In this document: piece after piece, positions 29,313 to 38,449 of the stretch | Layout of the letters: each line of letters starts with the position of its first letter | Numbering within the stretch: the first letter of the stretch is position 1 | From: Gp7-AA10 sp035636095 | Lineage (GTDB): Bacteria; Acidobacteriota; Thermoanaerobaculia; Gp7-AA8 | Length of the DNA stretch: 39,762 nucleotides | Assembly (NCBI GenBank): GCA_035636095.1 | Contig: DASPZU010000090.1 | Span: forward strand, 1 to 39,762 | Reading direction: 5' to 3' | Made by a program: the position numbers and the translations under genes | The notes under the pieces: model-generated | What the model was told of the DNA's origin: nothing | Databases searched by the model: none | The model's input: only the letters and a program-made list of their open reading frames with translations

Positions 29313-30219
29313 TCGCGTCATCCTGGGGCAGGATCGCGTCAAGACGCTGGCCATCACGTGCTTACTGGCCGGCGGCCACATGCTGCTCGAGGGCGTCCCG
29401 GGAACGGGCAAGACCCTTCTCTCGCTGGCGCTCTCTCGCCTCCTGGGCTGCCGTTTTCGCCGCATCCAGTTCACTCCCGATCTCATGCCCGCCGATCTGC
29501 TAGGCGCAAACGTGTTCAATCAGAAGACGCAGGAATTCGTCTTTCGCCCCGGGCCGGTGTTCACCGACATCCTTCTGGCGGACGAGGTCAACCGCACCCC
29601 GCCGCGAACGCAGGCGGCGCTGCTCGAGTCGATGCAGGAGAATGCCGTGACCGTCGACGGGATTCGCTACAACGTCTCGCCGGTCTTCACCGTCTTCGCG
29701 ACCCAGAATCCGGTCGAGTTCGAGGGCACCTATCCGCTGCCGGAGGCGCAACGCGATCGATTTCTCTTCAAGATCAACATCGATTACCCGGAGGCCGCCG
29801 ACGAATCGCGGATTCTGCAGGCCTACGCTGCCGGACAGCGTTTGCACGACGAGATCGTGGCGTCGCTGCAACCGGTCGTGAGCGGCGAAGAGCTCATGGC
29901 GGCGCGACGCGCCATCTCGTCGCAGGTTCGCGTCGAGCAAAACATCATCCGGTACATCCAGGAGCTGGTTGCCAGCACGCGAAAAGACGATGCCGTGCAG
30001 ATCGGCGCAGGACCGCGCGCTTCGCTGGCGTTGCTGGAGGGCTCGCGCGCGGCGGCGGCGCTGGCGGGCCGCGACTTCATTACGCCCGACGATGTCAAAT
30101 CGCTCGTTCCGTCGGTCTTCGCACATCGCGTGACGCTGAGTCCCGAAGCGGAGATGGAAGGGCTGGCGCTGGAAGATCTGCTGAGCCGCATTTTCGATCA
30201 GGTGGAGGTGCCCCGATGA
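29257..30219 (+). CDS. MoxR family AAA+ ATPase
   Basis: The 320-residue product has Walker A GVPGTGKT (residues 46-53), Walker B ILLADEVNR near 105, sensor 1 with ATQNPVEFEGTYPLPEAQRDRFLF near 148, and a C-terminal lid containing GPRASLALL and the ITPDDVKSLVPSVFAHR motif. MoxR ATPases act as chaperones assembling or inserting metal-enzyme or membrane complexes, usually with DUF58 and VWA proteins. AGGAGG lies 8 bases upstream of ATG 29257. Its start overlaps the DUF4350 gene by 56 bases. A palindrome separates it from DUF58. The client of this operon is unknown. Confidence 0.93.
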   Translation: MQNVSEISTRFGALRQQLDRVILGQDRVKTLAITCLLAGGHMLLEGVPGTGKTLLSLALSRLLGCRFRRIQFTPDLMPADLLGANVFNQKTQEFVFRPGPVFTDILLADEVNRTPPRTQAALLESMQENAVTVDGIRYNVSPVFTVFATQNPVEFEGTYPLPEAQRDRFLFKINIDYPEAADESRILQAYAAGQRLHDEIVASLQPVVSGEELMAARRAISSQVRVEQNIIRYIQELVASTRKDDAVQIGAGPRASLALLEGSRAAAALAGRDFITPDDVKSLVPSVFAHRVTLSPEAEMEGLALEDLLSRIFDQVEVPR

Positions 30220-30234
30220 TGGGGTCAGGCCTAC

Positions 30235-30298
30235 GCCCCTCACCCGGCGCTGCGCGCCACCCTCTCCCCGCTTGCGGGGAGAGGGCAGGGTGAGGGGC
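30235..30298. repeat. Palindromic element between moxR and the DUF58 gene
   Basis: The outer stem GCCCCTCACCC (30235-30245)/GGGTGAGGGGC (30288-30298), inner stem CCCTCTCCCCGC (30260-30271)/GCGGGGAGAGGG (30274-30285) with a TT loop, and a small GGCGC/GCGCC hairpin (30246-30250/30254-30258) form a three-way fold. The element ends immediately before the DUF58 start codon and supplies its GAGGGG. Confidence 0.8.
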
Positions 30299-31603
30299 AT
30301 GAGACCCGGACCGCTTCTGATCCGCCTCTCGTTTCTCGTCGCCGCCAGCGCGGTATTGATTCCCGTCGCGGCCGAGATGATCTGGCTCACGCTGGCTCTG
30401 ACGCTGGCACTCTCGGTCGCTGCTGCGGGAGAAGCCCTGATGTTGCGCGGCGTAAAGCTCAACATCGAACGGAGTGAAGAAGAGGCTCTGCCGCTCGACG
30501 AACACGAAACGATCCACATCCGCCTTGGCGCCCGCTCGCCGCGCGCGTTGCACTTGATGGTCCGTCAACTGTGGCCGGATGTGGTCGAGCCGCGATCGTC
30601 GTCGCTCAGCGCCATCTGCCGTCCGAGCGAATTCGTCGCGCTGGACATGCAGGTGCGCGGCATTTCCCGTGGCAGCCAGCCCGCCGATCGCGCCTGGGCC
30701 GCGGTCACGATGTACGGCCTGGTCGAGCGCATCATGCCCGCCGGCGAGCCGACCACGATTCACGTCCTGCCCAATCTCAAAGCGGTTCGGCGCATGCACA
30801 AACGGCTGAATCAATTTGCGCTCCGTTCGCTAGGCGCCCGCGCCGCTCCTCGAATCGGCAAGGGACGTGACTTCGACCGCTTGCGCGACTACGTCAACGA
30901 CGATGATTACCGCGACATCGCCTGGCGCGCATCGGCACGTCATGGCCGTCTCATCGTCCGCGAATTCCGGCTCGATCGATCGCAGGAGATTTTGCTGTGC
31001 CTCGATCAGGGACATCGCATGGCGGCGCGCGTCGAACAGATCACGCGGCTGGATCACGCCGTGAACGCGGCGGTGCTGATCAGCTACATCTGCAATCGGA
31101 TGGAGGACAAGGTCGGCATCCTGTCGTTCGACACCGACGTCGACAAAGGCCTGCCCACCGGGCGCGGCGCGCGACAACTGCGCGCCATCACGGCGTACGC
31201 CACCCAACTGACCGCTGCCTATCAATATACGGACTACCTGGCACTGGCAGGAGTCCTGCGAAACCGGCTACGGCATCGCACGCTCATCCTCATCATGACG
31301 GTCCTTCCGGAACGCGAAGAGCGACACGACCTTCTGCGCGCTGTGAAGATGCTCGCGCCGCAGCATCTGCCGCTCTTCGTGGTGTTGAGCGACCGCGATC
31401 TGCGGGCCGAGGCGGAGTTTTTGCCGTCGAATCGAGAGGAGCTGTCGCGCACGCTGGTGGCACGCGATCTCCTGCTGGGACGGCTCGAGCTCATGCGCGA
31501 GCTGCGTGCACACGGCGCGATGGTGGTCGATTCAACGGCCGAGGATTGCGGCGTCGATGCCGTCAACTCCTACATCGATATCAAGAAGCGGCAGATGCTA
31601 TGA
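30299..31603 (+). CDS. DUF58 domain protein (VWA-like, MoxR partner)
   Basis: The 434-residue product has two N-terminal membrane segments (about 8-25 and 27-45), then a beta-rich domain and the DUF58 signature: GKGRDFDRLRDYVNDDDYRDIAWRASARHGRLIVREF near 180-217, followed by a VWA-like region (LCLDQGHRMAA near 228, GILSFDTDVDKGLPTGRGARQL near 272). DUF58 proteins pair with MoxR. The start is ATG 30299, directly after the palindrome that provides an SD-like GAGGGG one base away; this is unusually tight. The stop overlaps the SpoIIM gene start (ATGA). Confidence 0.9.
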   Translation: MRPGPLLIRLSFLVAASAVLIPVAAEMIWLTLALTLALSVAAAGEALMLRGVKLNIERSEEEALPLDEHETIHIRLGARSPRALHLMVRQLWPDVVEPRSSSLSAICRPSEFVALDMQVRGISRGSQPADRAWAAVTMYGLVERIMPAGEPTTIHVLPNLKAVRRMHKRLNQFALRSLGARAAPRIGKGRDFDRLRDYVNDDDYRDIAWRASARHGRLIVREFRLDRSQEILLCLDQGHRMAARVEQITRLDHAVNAAVLISYICNRMEDKVGILSFDTDVDKGLPTGRGARQLRAITAYATQLTAAYQYTDYLALAGVLRNRLRHRTLILIMTVLPEREERHDLLRAVKMLAPQHLPLFVVLSDRDLRAEAEFLPSNREELSRTLVARDLLLGRLELMRELRAHGAMVVDSTAEDCGVDAVNSYIDIKKRQML

Positions 31604-32589
31604 ACATCGAAGCCTTCATCGCGGAACGGCGCCCGGTGTGGCAACACCTCGACGACGTCTTGAAGCGCGCGGAAATGGCCGGCGACACCTTGTCGCGAAC
31701 CGATCTGCACGAACTGGTCGAGCTGTATCGGCGCACCTGCTCAGATCTGAACCGCGTGCAGTCGAACACCGCCAATCCCGAAATCCTCGGCTATCTGAAT
31801 CAGCTCACCGGCCGCGCGTATCGCTTCGTATATCGCGCCGCGCATGAAACGTCGGTGTGGGCGTCATTCAAGCGCCTGATCTCGACCGAGATTCCGGCGA
31901 CCTTTCGGCGCGAGCGTCTGGCGGTCACGGCCGCCGCGTCCGCGATGGTTCTGGGCGCGCTCTTCGGAGCTGCCGCGGTGCTGATCAATCCCGCCAACGG
32001 ACGACGACTGATTCCGCCGATGTTTTTCACGGAGCGGCCGCGGGATCGCGTGGAGCGGATCGAGAAGGGCGACGAGCGTATCGACAACGTCGAGAAAGCG
32101 CTCTTCTTCAGCGCGTCGCTCTACACCCACAACATCAAAGTCTCGATGCTGGCGTTTTCGCTGGGCGCCTTGACGATCATCGGCACGATCCTCCTGCTCT
32201 TCTACAACGGCATGATCCTGGGCGCGATCGCGACCATGTACATCCTCGACGACGTGCCGCTCTTTTTCTTCGCATGGGTCGGCCCGCACGGGTCGCTGGA
32301 ATTGCCGGCCATCGTCTTCAGCGCCGCGGCGGGACTGGTGGCCGGCCGCGCCTTCCTCATGCCCGGAAATCTCTCGCGCGCGGCCTCACTACGGCGCGTG
32401 CTGCCGTCGGTGTGGCGGATGATGATCGGAACAGCGCTCACGCTCGTCTGTGCCGGAATCGTGGAGGGATCGTTCTCGCAATTCAGCTCGCGCGTTTTCC
32501 CCTATCCGCTGAAAATCGCGGTCGCGATTCTCCTCTTCACCGGCTTGCTGGCTTACCTCTTTCTTCGCGGCCTGGGGGAGGAAGCCTGA
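31600..32589 (+). CDS. SpoIIM-like (stage II sporulation protein M) membrane protein
   Basis: The 329-residue product has a cytoplasmic helical N-terminus (residues 1-105, ERRPVWQHLDDVL, ELVELYRRTCSDLNRVQ) and five or six membrane segments, including LAVTAAASAMVLGALFGAAAV near 107 and NIKVSMLAFSLGALTIIGTILLLFYNGMILGAI near 180-212. GPHGSLELPAIVFSAAAGL near 230 is the family signature. The family is widespread in non-sporulating bacteria, where the gene accompanies MoxR/DUF58/RDD operons; a role in sporulation is not implied. Both ends overlap the neighbouring genes. Confidence 0.9.
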   Translation: MNIEAFIAERRPVWQHLDDVLKRAEMAGDTLSRTDLHELVELYRRTCSDLNRVQSNTANPEILGYLNQLTGRAYRFVYRAAHETSVWASFKRLISTEIPATFRRERLAVTAAASAMVLGALFGAAAVLINPANGRRLIPPMFFTERPRDRVERIEKGDERIDNVEKALFFSASLYTHNIKVSMLAFSLGALTIIGTILLLFYNGMILGAIATMYILDDVPLFFFAWVGPHGSLELPAIVFSAAAGLVAGRAFLMPGNLSRAASLRRVLPSVWRMMIGTALTLVCAGIVEGSFSQFSSRVFPYPLKIAVAILLFTGLLAYLFLRGLGEEA

Positions 32590-33323
32590 TGCGCGAGCTG
32601 ACCATCACCACGCCCGAGCAGGTGAAGATCCGGCTCGAGCCGGCGGGATCGGGAAGCCGTTTTCTCGCCGTCATGATCGACGCCGTCATCATTCAGGCCG
32701 TCGCTGCAGTGCTCTACCTCGCGCTGGTGAACATCGTGCCGCGCCTGGTTGCCGCCGCGATTTTCGTGACGGCGACCTTCATCCTGACCTGGGGATGGCA
32801 CGTGTACTTCGAAGTGAAGCGCCACGGCCGGACGCCCGGAAAACGCGCGCTGTCGTTGCGCGTCATCGACGCACGCGGACTGCCCGTTTCGCTCTATCAG
32901 TCGATCGTGCGCAACATGGCGCGAGTCGTCGATTTCATTCCCGCGTTTTATGCCGTCGGCGCCCTGGTGAGCATGCTTCGCGGCGATCGGAAGCGATTGG
33001 GCGACGTCCTCGCCGACACCCTCGTCATTCGCGAGTCGCAACCGCTCGCCTATCGCGGCGAACTGGGCGCCGAGCGGCATTTCAACACCCTTCGCACGCC
33101 CCGAACGCTGCGGCTGATCCGGCATCGGGTCAGCCTCGAAGAACGCGAATTTCTTCTGGCGCTGTGTCTCCGCGCACAAAAAATGTCCCCCGCCGCACGG
33201 TACGATCTCATGGAAGAGGTAGCCAGGACGTATCGGGAGAAGCTCGACATCGACGACGCGTCGATCAGCGGTGAGAATCTCGTCCGCGACCTGACCGCCG
33301 TCCTCTTTTCGAGAATGCGCTAA
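32589..33323 (+). CDS. RDD family membrane protein
   Basis: The 244-residue product begins with a short beta segment, then the RDD-type core. The R and D in GSRFLAVMIDAVIIQ (about 22-36) match the RDD pattern, with three membrane segments, GRTPGKRALSLRVIDARG near 83-100, and RRLGDVLADTLVI-like residues near 135. A cytoplasmic tail of about 80 residues follows. RDD proteins often occur next to SpoIIM in such operons and may be transporters or scaffolds. ATG 32589 overlaps the previous stop codon by one base (TGATG). Confidence 0.87.
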   Translation: MRELTITTPEQVKIRLEPAGSGSRFLAVMIDAVIIQAVAAVLYLALVNIVPRLVAAAIFVTATFILTWGWHVYFEVKRHGRTPGKRALSLRVIDARGLPVSLYQSIVRNMARVVDFIPAFYAVGALVSMLRGDRKRLGDVLADTLVIRESQPLAYRGELGAERHFNTLRTPRTLRLIRHRVSLEEREFLLALCLRAQKMSPAARYDLMEEVARTYREKLDIDDASISGENLVRDLTAVLFSRMR

Positions 33324-33356
33324 AATTCGCTGCAATCACGACAACCTGGGGGAACC

Positions 33357-33935
33357 ATGATCTGCCGCAATCACGTTGACGTTTCCGTCGGCGTTCGCCG
33401 CTGTTCGCGTTGTGGCGTGACCTTCTGCAAGGACTGCCTTGTCGACATTCAGGGGAAACCGTACTGCGCGACCTGCAAGAGCGAGCAACTGCTCGACGTT
33501 CGATCGGGCGTCGATCGCACCAACCTGCAGTTCGCAAGCATCGGACGGCGCTTCGCAGCGCAGTTTCTGGACGGCCTGATCATCTCGATTCCGACCATGA
33601 TCCTCGTTTTCGCGATCGCCTTCTCTGCCGCTGCCGGCGGAAAACCGCCCGCGGCACTCAACCTCTGGTTCATCATTCCGAGCATCATCGCCGTGATCTA
33701 CGAAGCGCTGATGCTCAAGTCGCGCGGACAGACGCTCGGCAAGATGGCGATGAAGGTGAAGGTGGTCTCGCCCGATGGCACCGACGTCACCGGCGGCCAG
33801 GCGTGGGGCCGTGCCGTCGGCCGCGCCCTCCTCGGATTCCTTTACATCGTCGACTACATCCCGGCGCTCTTCACGAAAGAGAAGACCACTCTTCACGACA
33901 TGATGGCGCGAACGCGCGTCGTCATGTGGGCGTAA
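33357..33935 (+). CDS. RDD membrane protein with N-terminal B-box-like zinc domain
   Basis: The 192-residue fusion starts with CRNH, CSRCGVTFCKDC and YCATCK (residues 3-41), eight or so zinc ligands in B-box spacing. The RDD domain follows (IGRRFAAQFLDGLIISIP near 62, GQTLGKMAMKVKVVSPDG near 124, TLHDMMARTRVV near 178). A good SD-like GGGGGA lies 4 bases before ATG 33357. It is a second RDD gene in the same operon; the zinc part resembles the product at 26034-26309. The zinc domain faces the cytoplasm if RDD topology is standard. Confidence 0.85.
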   Translation: MICRNHVDVSVGVRRCSRCGVTFCKDCLVDIQGKPYCATCKSEQLLDVRSGVDRTNLQFASIGRRFAAQFLDGLIISIPTMILVFAIAFSAAAGGKPPAALNLWFIIPSIIAVIYEALMLKSRGQTLGKMAMKVKVVSPDGTDVTGGQAWGRAVGRALLGFLYIVDYIPALFTKEKTTLHDMMARTRVVMWA

Positions 33936-33941
33936 CGAGCG

Positions 33942-34556
33942 ATGGCCACCGCGGCCAGAAAAAAGGCGCCGTACGAAGGTCCCGAGTGTCCGCGCTGCGC
34001 GTTGCTGTTTGGCGATGATTTGCGTCGCACCGGGACCATCATCTGCCCGAATTGCGGGCTGACGCTCGAAGCGGTGGCCTTCAATCCGCCGCAGCGGAAA
34101 CTGCAGGTCGTCGAAGTCGCGCAGAGCGGGCCCGAAGGCGCGAATGCGTGCGCCAATCACGAACGCAACACCGCCGTCACCAGTTGTCAGCGCTGCGGCC
34201 TGTATATCTGCTCGTTGTGCGACATGAACGTCGGCTCAGGCTCCTTTTGCCCGAGCTGCTTCGATCGCGTGCGGACCGACGGCTCGCTCAATGCCGCGAC
34301 TACGCGCTTCAAAGACTACGGATCGATGGCCCGCGTCTCGGCCATCGTCGGATTTCTCTTCATGTTCATGTTCCTCGGGCTCCCCTTCGGCGTGTTGACG
34401 ATTTATTACGCTCGCAAGGGCTTCAAGCAGGCCAAGGCCGAAGGGCGGCCGACAATCGGGGTACGCGTCGCGGCCGTGTTTGGATTTTTGGAAGCTGTGG
34501 TCGGAATCGCCTACATCGTGTTCATCGTCCTGGCAATCATGGGCAAGCTCAAATGA
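33942..34556 (+). CDS. Membrane protein with zinc ribbon plus B-box-like domain
   Basis: The 204-residue product has an N-terminal zinc ribbon (CPRC near 16 and CPNC near 35), then a B-box-like cluster (ACANH, CQRCGLYICSLC and FCPSCF, about 89-121). Two membrane segments follow (SAIVGFLFMFMFLGLPFGVLTIYYARKGFKQA near 137-168 and VFGFLEAVVGIAYIVFIVLAIMG near 179-201). It lies 6 bases after the zinc-RDD gene and overlaps the next by 4. It looks like a DUF4190-type membrane tail joined to zinc modules. Function unknown; third zinc-cluster membrane protein in the operon. Confidence 0.8.
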   Translation: MATAARKKAPYEGPECPRCALLFGDDLRRTGTIICPNCGLTLEAVAFNPPQRKLQVVEVAQSGPEGANACANHERNTAVTSCQRCGLYICSLCDMNVGSGSFCPSCFDRVRTDGSLNAATTRFKDYGSMARVSAIVGFLFMFMFLGLPFGVLTIYYARKGFKQAKAEGRPTIGVRVAAVFGFLEAVVGIAYIVFIVLAIMGKLK

Positions 34557-35095
34557 ACCCAACCCGAACACGATTGGGCAGAAGCGCGCATGTATTCGGG
34601 CGTGAGGATGTGTACGAAGTGCCGGACGGCCTGGAGGTCGAGACGCGCGAAAACTACGAGGTCATCCGAAAGCGCGTCTTGTTCGAAGATGTGCAGCTGG
34701 CGACATACCACCGCGAGATCGGGGCGTGGTTTGTGGCCCTCATGGGCCTTACCGGCGGCTTCTTTCTTTTTCTCGGAATGGTGATCCTCAACGCCGAGCC
34801 CAGATTCAACGTGTGGACTCTTTTGCCGTGGCTGGTGATGGCGTTTCCGTTCCTGCTGGCTGCCTCGCTGCGCGCGATTTACGGCGTCGAAGTCGTCACC
34901 ATCTGCGGCCGGCGCTCTAAAGCCATGCTGCGATTCGGTCGCAAAAAAAAGGCGCGGGAAATCTACGGCCGCATCCTTACGCGGGTGCGCCAGGCACAAA
35001 GCAGGCTGGAACGTGAAATCGCGGAGAGCTCGGCGGCCGAGGTCCCGCAGGCGCCCGAAATGCCGCCCATGCCGATGCCGGAGTCAGCGTCCTAA
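34553..35095 (+). CDS. Two-segment membrane protein of unknown function
   Basis: Unrecognised 180-residue protein, last gene of the forward operon. A hydrophilic N-terminus (about 1-55) is followed by two hydrophobic segments (WFVALMGLTGGFFLFLGMVIL near 60 and LLPWLVMAFPFLLAASLRAIYG near 88) and a basic C-terminal helix ending in a Pro/Met-rich tail (APEMPPMPMPES). ATG 34553 overlaps the previous stop. The last 12 bases overlap the converging trpA gene end, so the two operons collide tail to tail with no terminator between them that I can see. Confidence 0.7.
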   Translation: MNPTRTRLGRSAHVFGREDVYEVPDGLEVETRENYEVIRKRVLFEDVQLATYHREIGAWFVALMGLTGGFFLFLGMVILNAEPRFNVWTLLPWLVMAFPFLLAASLRAIYGVEVVTICGRRSKAMLRFGRKKKAREIYGRILTRVRQAQSRLEREIAESSAAEVPQAPEMPPMPMPESAS

Positions 35096-35895
35096 AATCC
35101 GCCTGACCACAGCGGCGGCGCGGTCGGGTGCGCCGGTGGCGTCACCATCCCCGATCGCGCGCACGATCGCGCTTCCCACGACGATGGCGTCACATCGATC
35201 ACGCAGGCTCTGATAGTGCGCATGCTCCGAAATGCCGAATCCGACCGCCAGCGGTTTCTTCACCTTCTTTCGCACCTCGCCTAACCGCGCCAGGAGCGCG
35301 GGATCGAGCTCTTTGCGCGCGCCGGTCACGCCGGTCGTCGAGACGTAGTAGATGAAGTCGTCGCTGGCGCGATTGACCGCGGCGATGCGAGCATCGGTCG
35401 ATGTCGGCGCAAGGAGGTAGATCATTCCAAGTTTGCCGAGCGAGAGTTTCTCGTCGGCGGGCAGATCCGTGATCAGAACCGAATCGATTCCCGACTTCTG
35501 CGCCGACTGCGAAAAACGCTCGAGGCCGTATCGCATAATCGGGTTCAGATACGAGAACGCGATGAGAGGGATCTCGCTCTCCTGCCGGATGCGCTCGGCG
35601 ATGTCGAAGATGTCACCGATCTTTGTGCCGCCCGCCAGAGCACGTTGCGATGCCGCCTGGATGACCGGCCCGTCGGCGATGGGATCCGAGAATGGGATTC
35701 CCAGCTCGATCGCGTCGGCGCCGGCGCGCTCGAGCGCGGCGATGATACGAATGGTCGTGTGCACATCGGGATCGCCGCAGGTGATGTAGGCGATGAATCC
35801 GCAACGACCCTCTTTGTGAAGCCTCTTGAACAGATTGGCGAGGCGCGAGGGATGAGGGATGAGGGATGAGGGATGAATTAGGCGTCTTTCAGCCC

Positions 35896-35899
<4 letters not shown>
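35084..35899 (-). CDS. trpA: Tryptophan synthase alpha chain
   Basis: The 271-residue product cleaves indole-3-glycerol phosphate to indole, which passes to TrpB. Catalytic Glu is E65 in AIELGIPFSDP and Asp is D76 in IADGP; in E. coli these are E49 and D60, so this protein is 16 residues longer at the front. Those extra residues (MRAERRLIHPSSLIPHPSR) are the translated hairpin repeat at 35847-35917, and no ATG, GTG or TTG follows before RLANLFKRL, so the extension is probably real. ATG overlaps the TrpB stop (ATGA). Later motifs are PTSTDARI, STTGVTG and AVGFGISEHAH. Confidence 0.95.

Positions 35900-35917
<18 letters not shown>
35847..35917. repeat. GATGAGG-type hairpin repeat, copy 2, inside the trpB/trpA junction
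   Basis: The left arm carries four GAGGGAT units (35847-35874) and the right arm, 35888-35917, is identical over 30 nt to 9098-9127. GAGGGATGAGGG can pair with CCCTCATCCCTC (35893-35904), leaving a short loop ATTAGGCGTC. The trpB stop, the trpA start and the first codons of trpA all lie in it. Confidence 0.82.
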
Positions 35918-37082
<1,165 letters not shown>

Positions 37083-37086
<4 letters not shown>

Positions 37087-37700
37087 TCCCGCCTCACTCG
37101 TTCAAATAATCGTGCAACTTTATCGTGATCTTTTATTCCGGGCTCGGACTCGACACCGCTGGAGAGGTCGATGGCATCCGGGCGCGCCAGCGAGATGGCG
37201 GCCACGACGTTGTCGGGCGTGATCCCGCCCGAAAGAAAGAACGGCTTGGAGCGATCGTAGCTGGTGAGCAGCGACCAGTCGAAACGACGGCCCGTCCCGC
37301 CCACGCGCCGCTCGTCGTAGGTGTCGAACAAAATCCAGGCGGCATTGGTGCAGCCCTGCGTGGTCGGCAGCGAATCGGCGACTCGCAGGGTCTTTACGGA
37401 GGCGATGCCGAGGTCGCGGATGTCGTCGTCGGATTCGCTGCCGTGGAGTTGTGCCAGATCGAATCCCACCAGCGCCTGGATCTCGCGGATGTAATCCTTC
37501 GACGAGTCACGAAAGACGCCCACGATCTTCGGCCGTTTCTCGTTTTCCTTCAATCGCGACGCGATGGCGGCCGCTGCTTCCGGCTCGACGAATCGTGGCG
37601 TGGAGGGAACGAAGATGAAGCCGACGAAGTCGGCGCCCTGCTCGGCGCAGAAGAGCGCATCGCTCTCGCGGGTCAGACCGCAAATCTTGATCTTGGTCAT
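37083..37700 (-). CDS. trpF: Phosphoribosylanthranilate isomerase
   Basis: The 205-residue (beta/alpha)8 barrel enzyme isomerises phosphoribosylanthranilate in tryptophan synthesis. KICGLTRESDA (residues 5-15) carries the catalytic Cys, ADFVGFIFVPSTPRFV follows near 24, VGVFRD near 60 and LAQLHGSE near 83. FDTYDERRVGGTGRRFDW near 125-142 holds the catalytic Asp and phosphate region, and LSGGITPDNV and IDLSSGVES complete it. It overlaps trpC and trpB by 4 bases on each side. Stand-alone rather than fused to TrpC. Confidence 0.96.
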
Positions 37701-38449
37701 GCGATGAGTGCCCGGACCGCTGCGGCGCGGTCATTCTGCCGCAACAACGACTCCCCCACCAAGAATGCCGTGAATCCCGCGCTGCGCAGCCGCTCGACAT
37801 CGTCGCGGCTCTTGATTCCGCTCTCGGCGACCTTGATGACGGCTTTGGGGATTCGCTTCGCCAGTCGCTCCGCCGTCCGAAGGTCGACGTCGAAGTCGCG
37901 AAGATTGCGGTTGTTGACGCCGATGATGCGCGCGCCTCCATCGAGCGCGCGCTCCAATTCGCGTCCGTCGTGCACCTCCACCAGGGCATCGCAACCGAAA
38001 TCGTCGAGGATTTCGATGGCCTCGCGAATGCGCTCGCCATCGAGAAGCGAGGCCAGGATCAGAATCGCGTTCGCACCGGCGGCAATGCCGCACAGAAGCT
38101 GGCGCTGATCGATGATGAAATCCTTCATCAACACCGGCAGACCCGACGCTTTCGCGGCGCGCGCGAGCCAGTCGTGCGATCCGCGAAAGAACTCCGGCTC
38201 GGTGACGATCGAGATCGCCGACGCGCCGCCCTGAGCGTATTCGCGTGCGATTCCATCGACGTCCGGATTCTCGATGATCGTTCCAGCGGAGGGAGAAGCG
38301 GACTTGATCTCGGCAATCAGCGCGACTCTCTTAGCCGCCAGCGCACTCGAAAACGCGAACGGCCGGGCGAGGCGCTGCGGGCACGCCGGCGCGAGATTCT
38401 TCACTCGCGCGCGCGTGTGCGCGACGATGGTCTCCAGAAAATCGTTCAT
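37697..38449 (-). CDS. trpC: Indole-3-glycerol phosphate synthase
   Basis: The 250-residue barrel enzyme closes the indole ring from CdRP. ALIAEIKSASPSAGTI near 43 (catalytic Glu and Lys), AISIVTEPEFFRGS near 78, PVLMKDFIIDQRQL near 104 (second Lys), LVEVHDGRELE near 156, GVNNRNLRDFDVD near 175 and the VAESGIKSRDDVERL phosphate-binding segment near 207 are all present. Length matches the family. It overlaps trpD and trpF by 4 bases each (ATGA), so the enzymes are made in coupled amounts. Confidence 0.97.
   Translation of the reverse strand: MNDFLETIVAHTRARVKNLAPACPQRLARPFAFSSALAAKRVALIAEIKSASPSAGTIIENPDVDGIAREYAQGGASAISIVTEPEFFRGSHDWLARAAKASGLPVLMKDFIIDQRQLLCGIAAGANAILILASLLDGERIREAIEILDDFGCDALVEVHDGRELERALDGGARIIGVNNRNLRDFDVDLRTAERLAKRIPKAVIKVAESGIKSRDDVERLRSAGFTAFLVGESLLRQNDRAAAVRALIA

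Noticed and set aside
31600..32589. Evidence for sporulation from the SpoIIM-like gene
   Set aside because: SpoIIM homologues are common in non-sporulating bacteria next to MoxR/RDD genes; no other sporulation gene is present.
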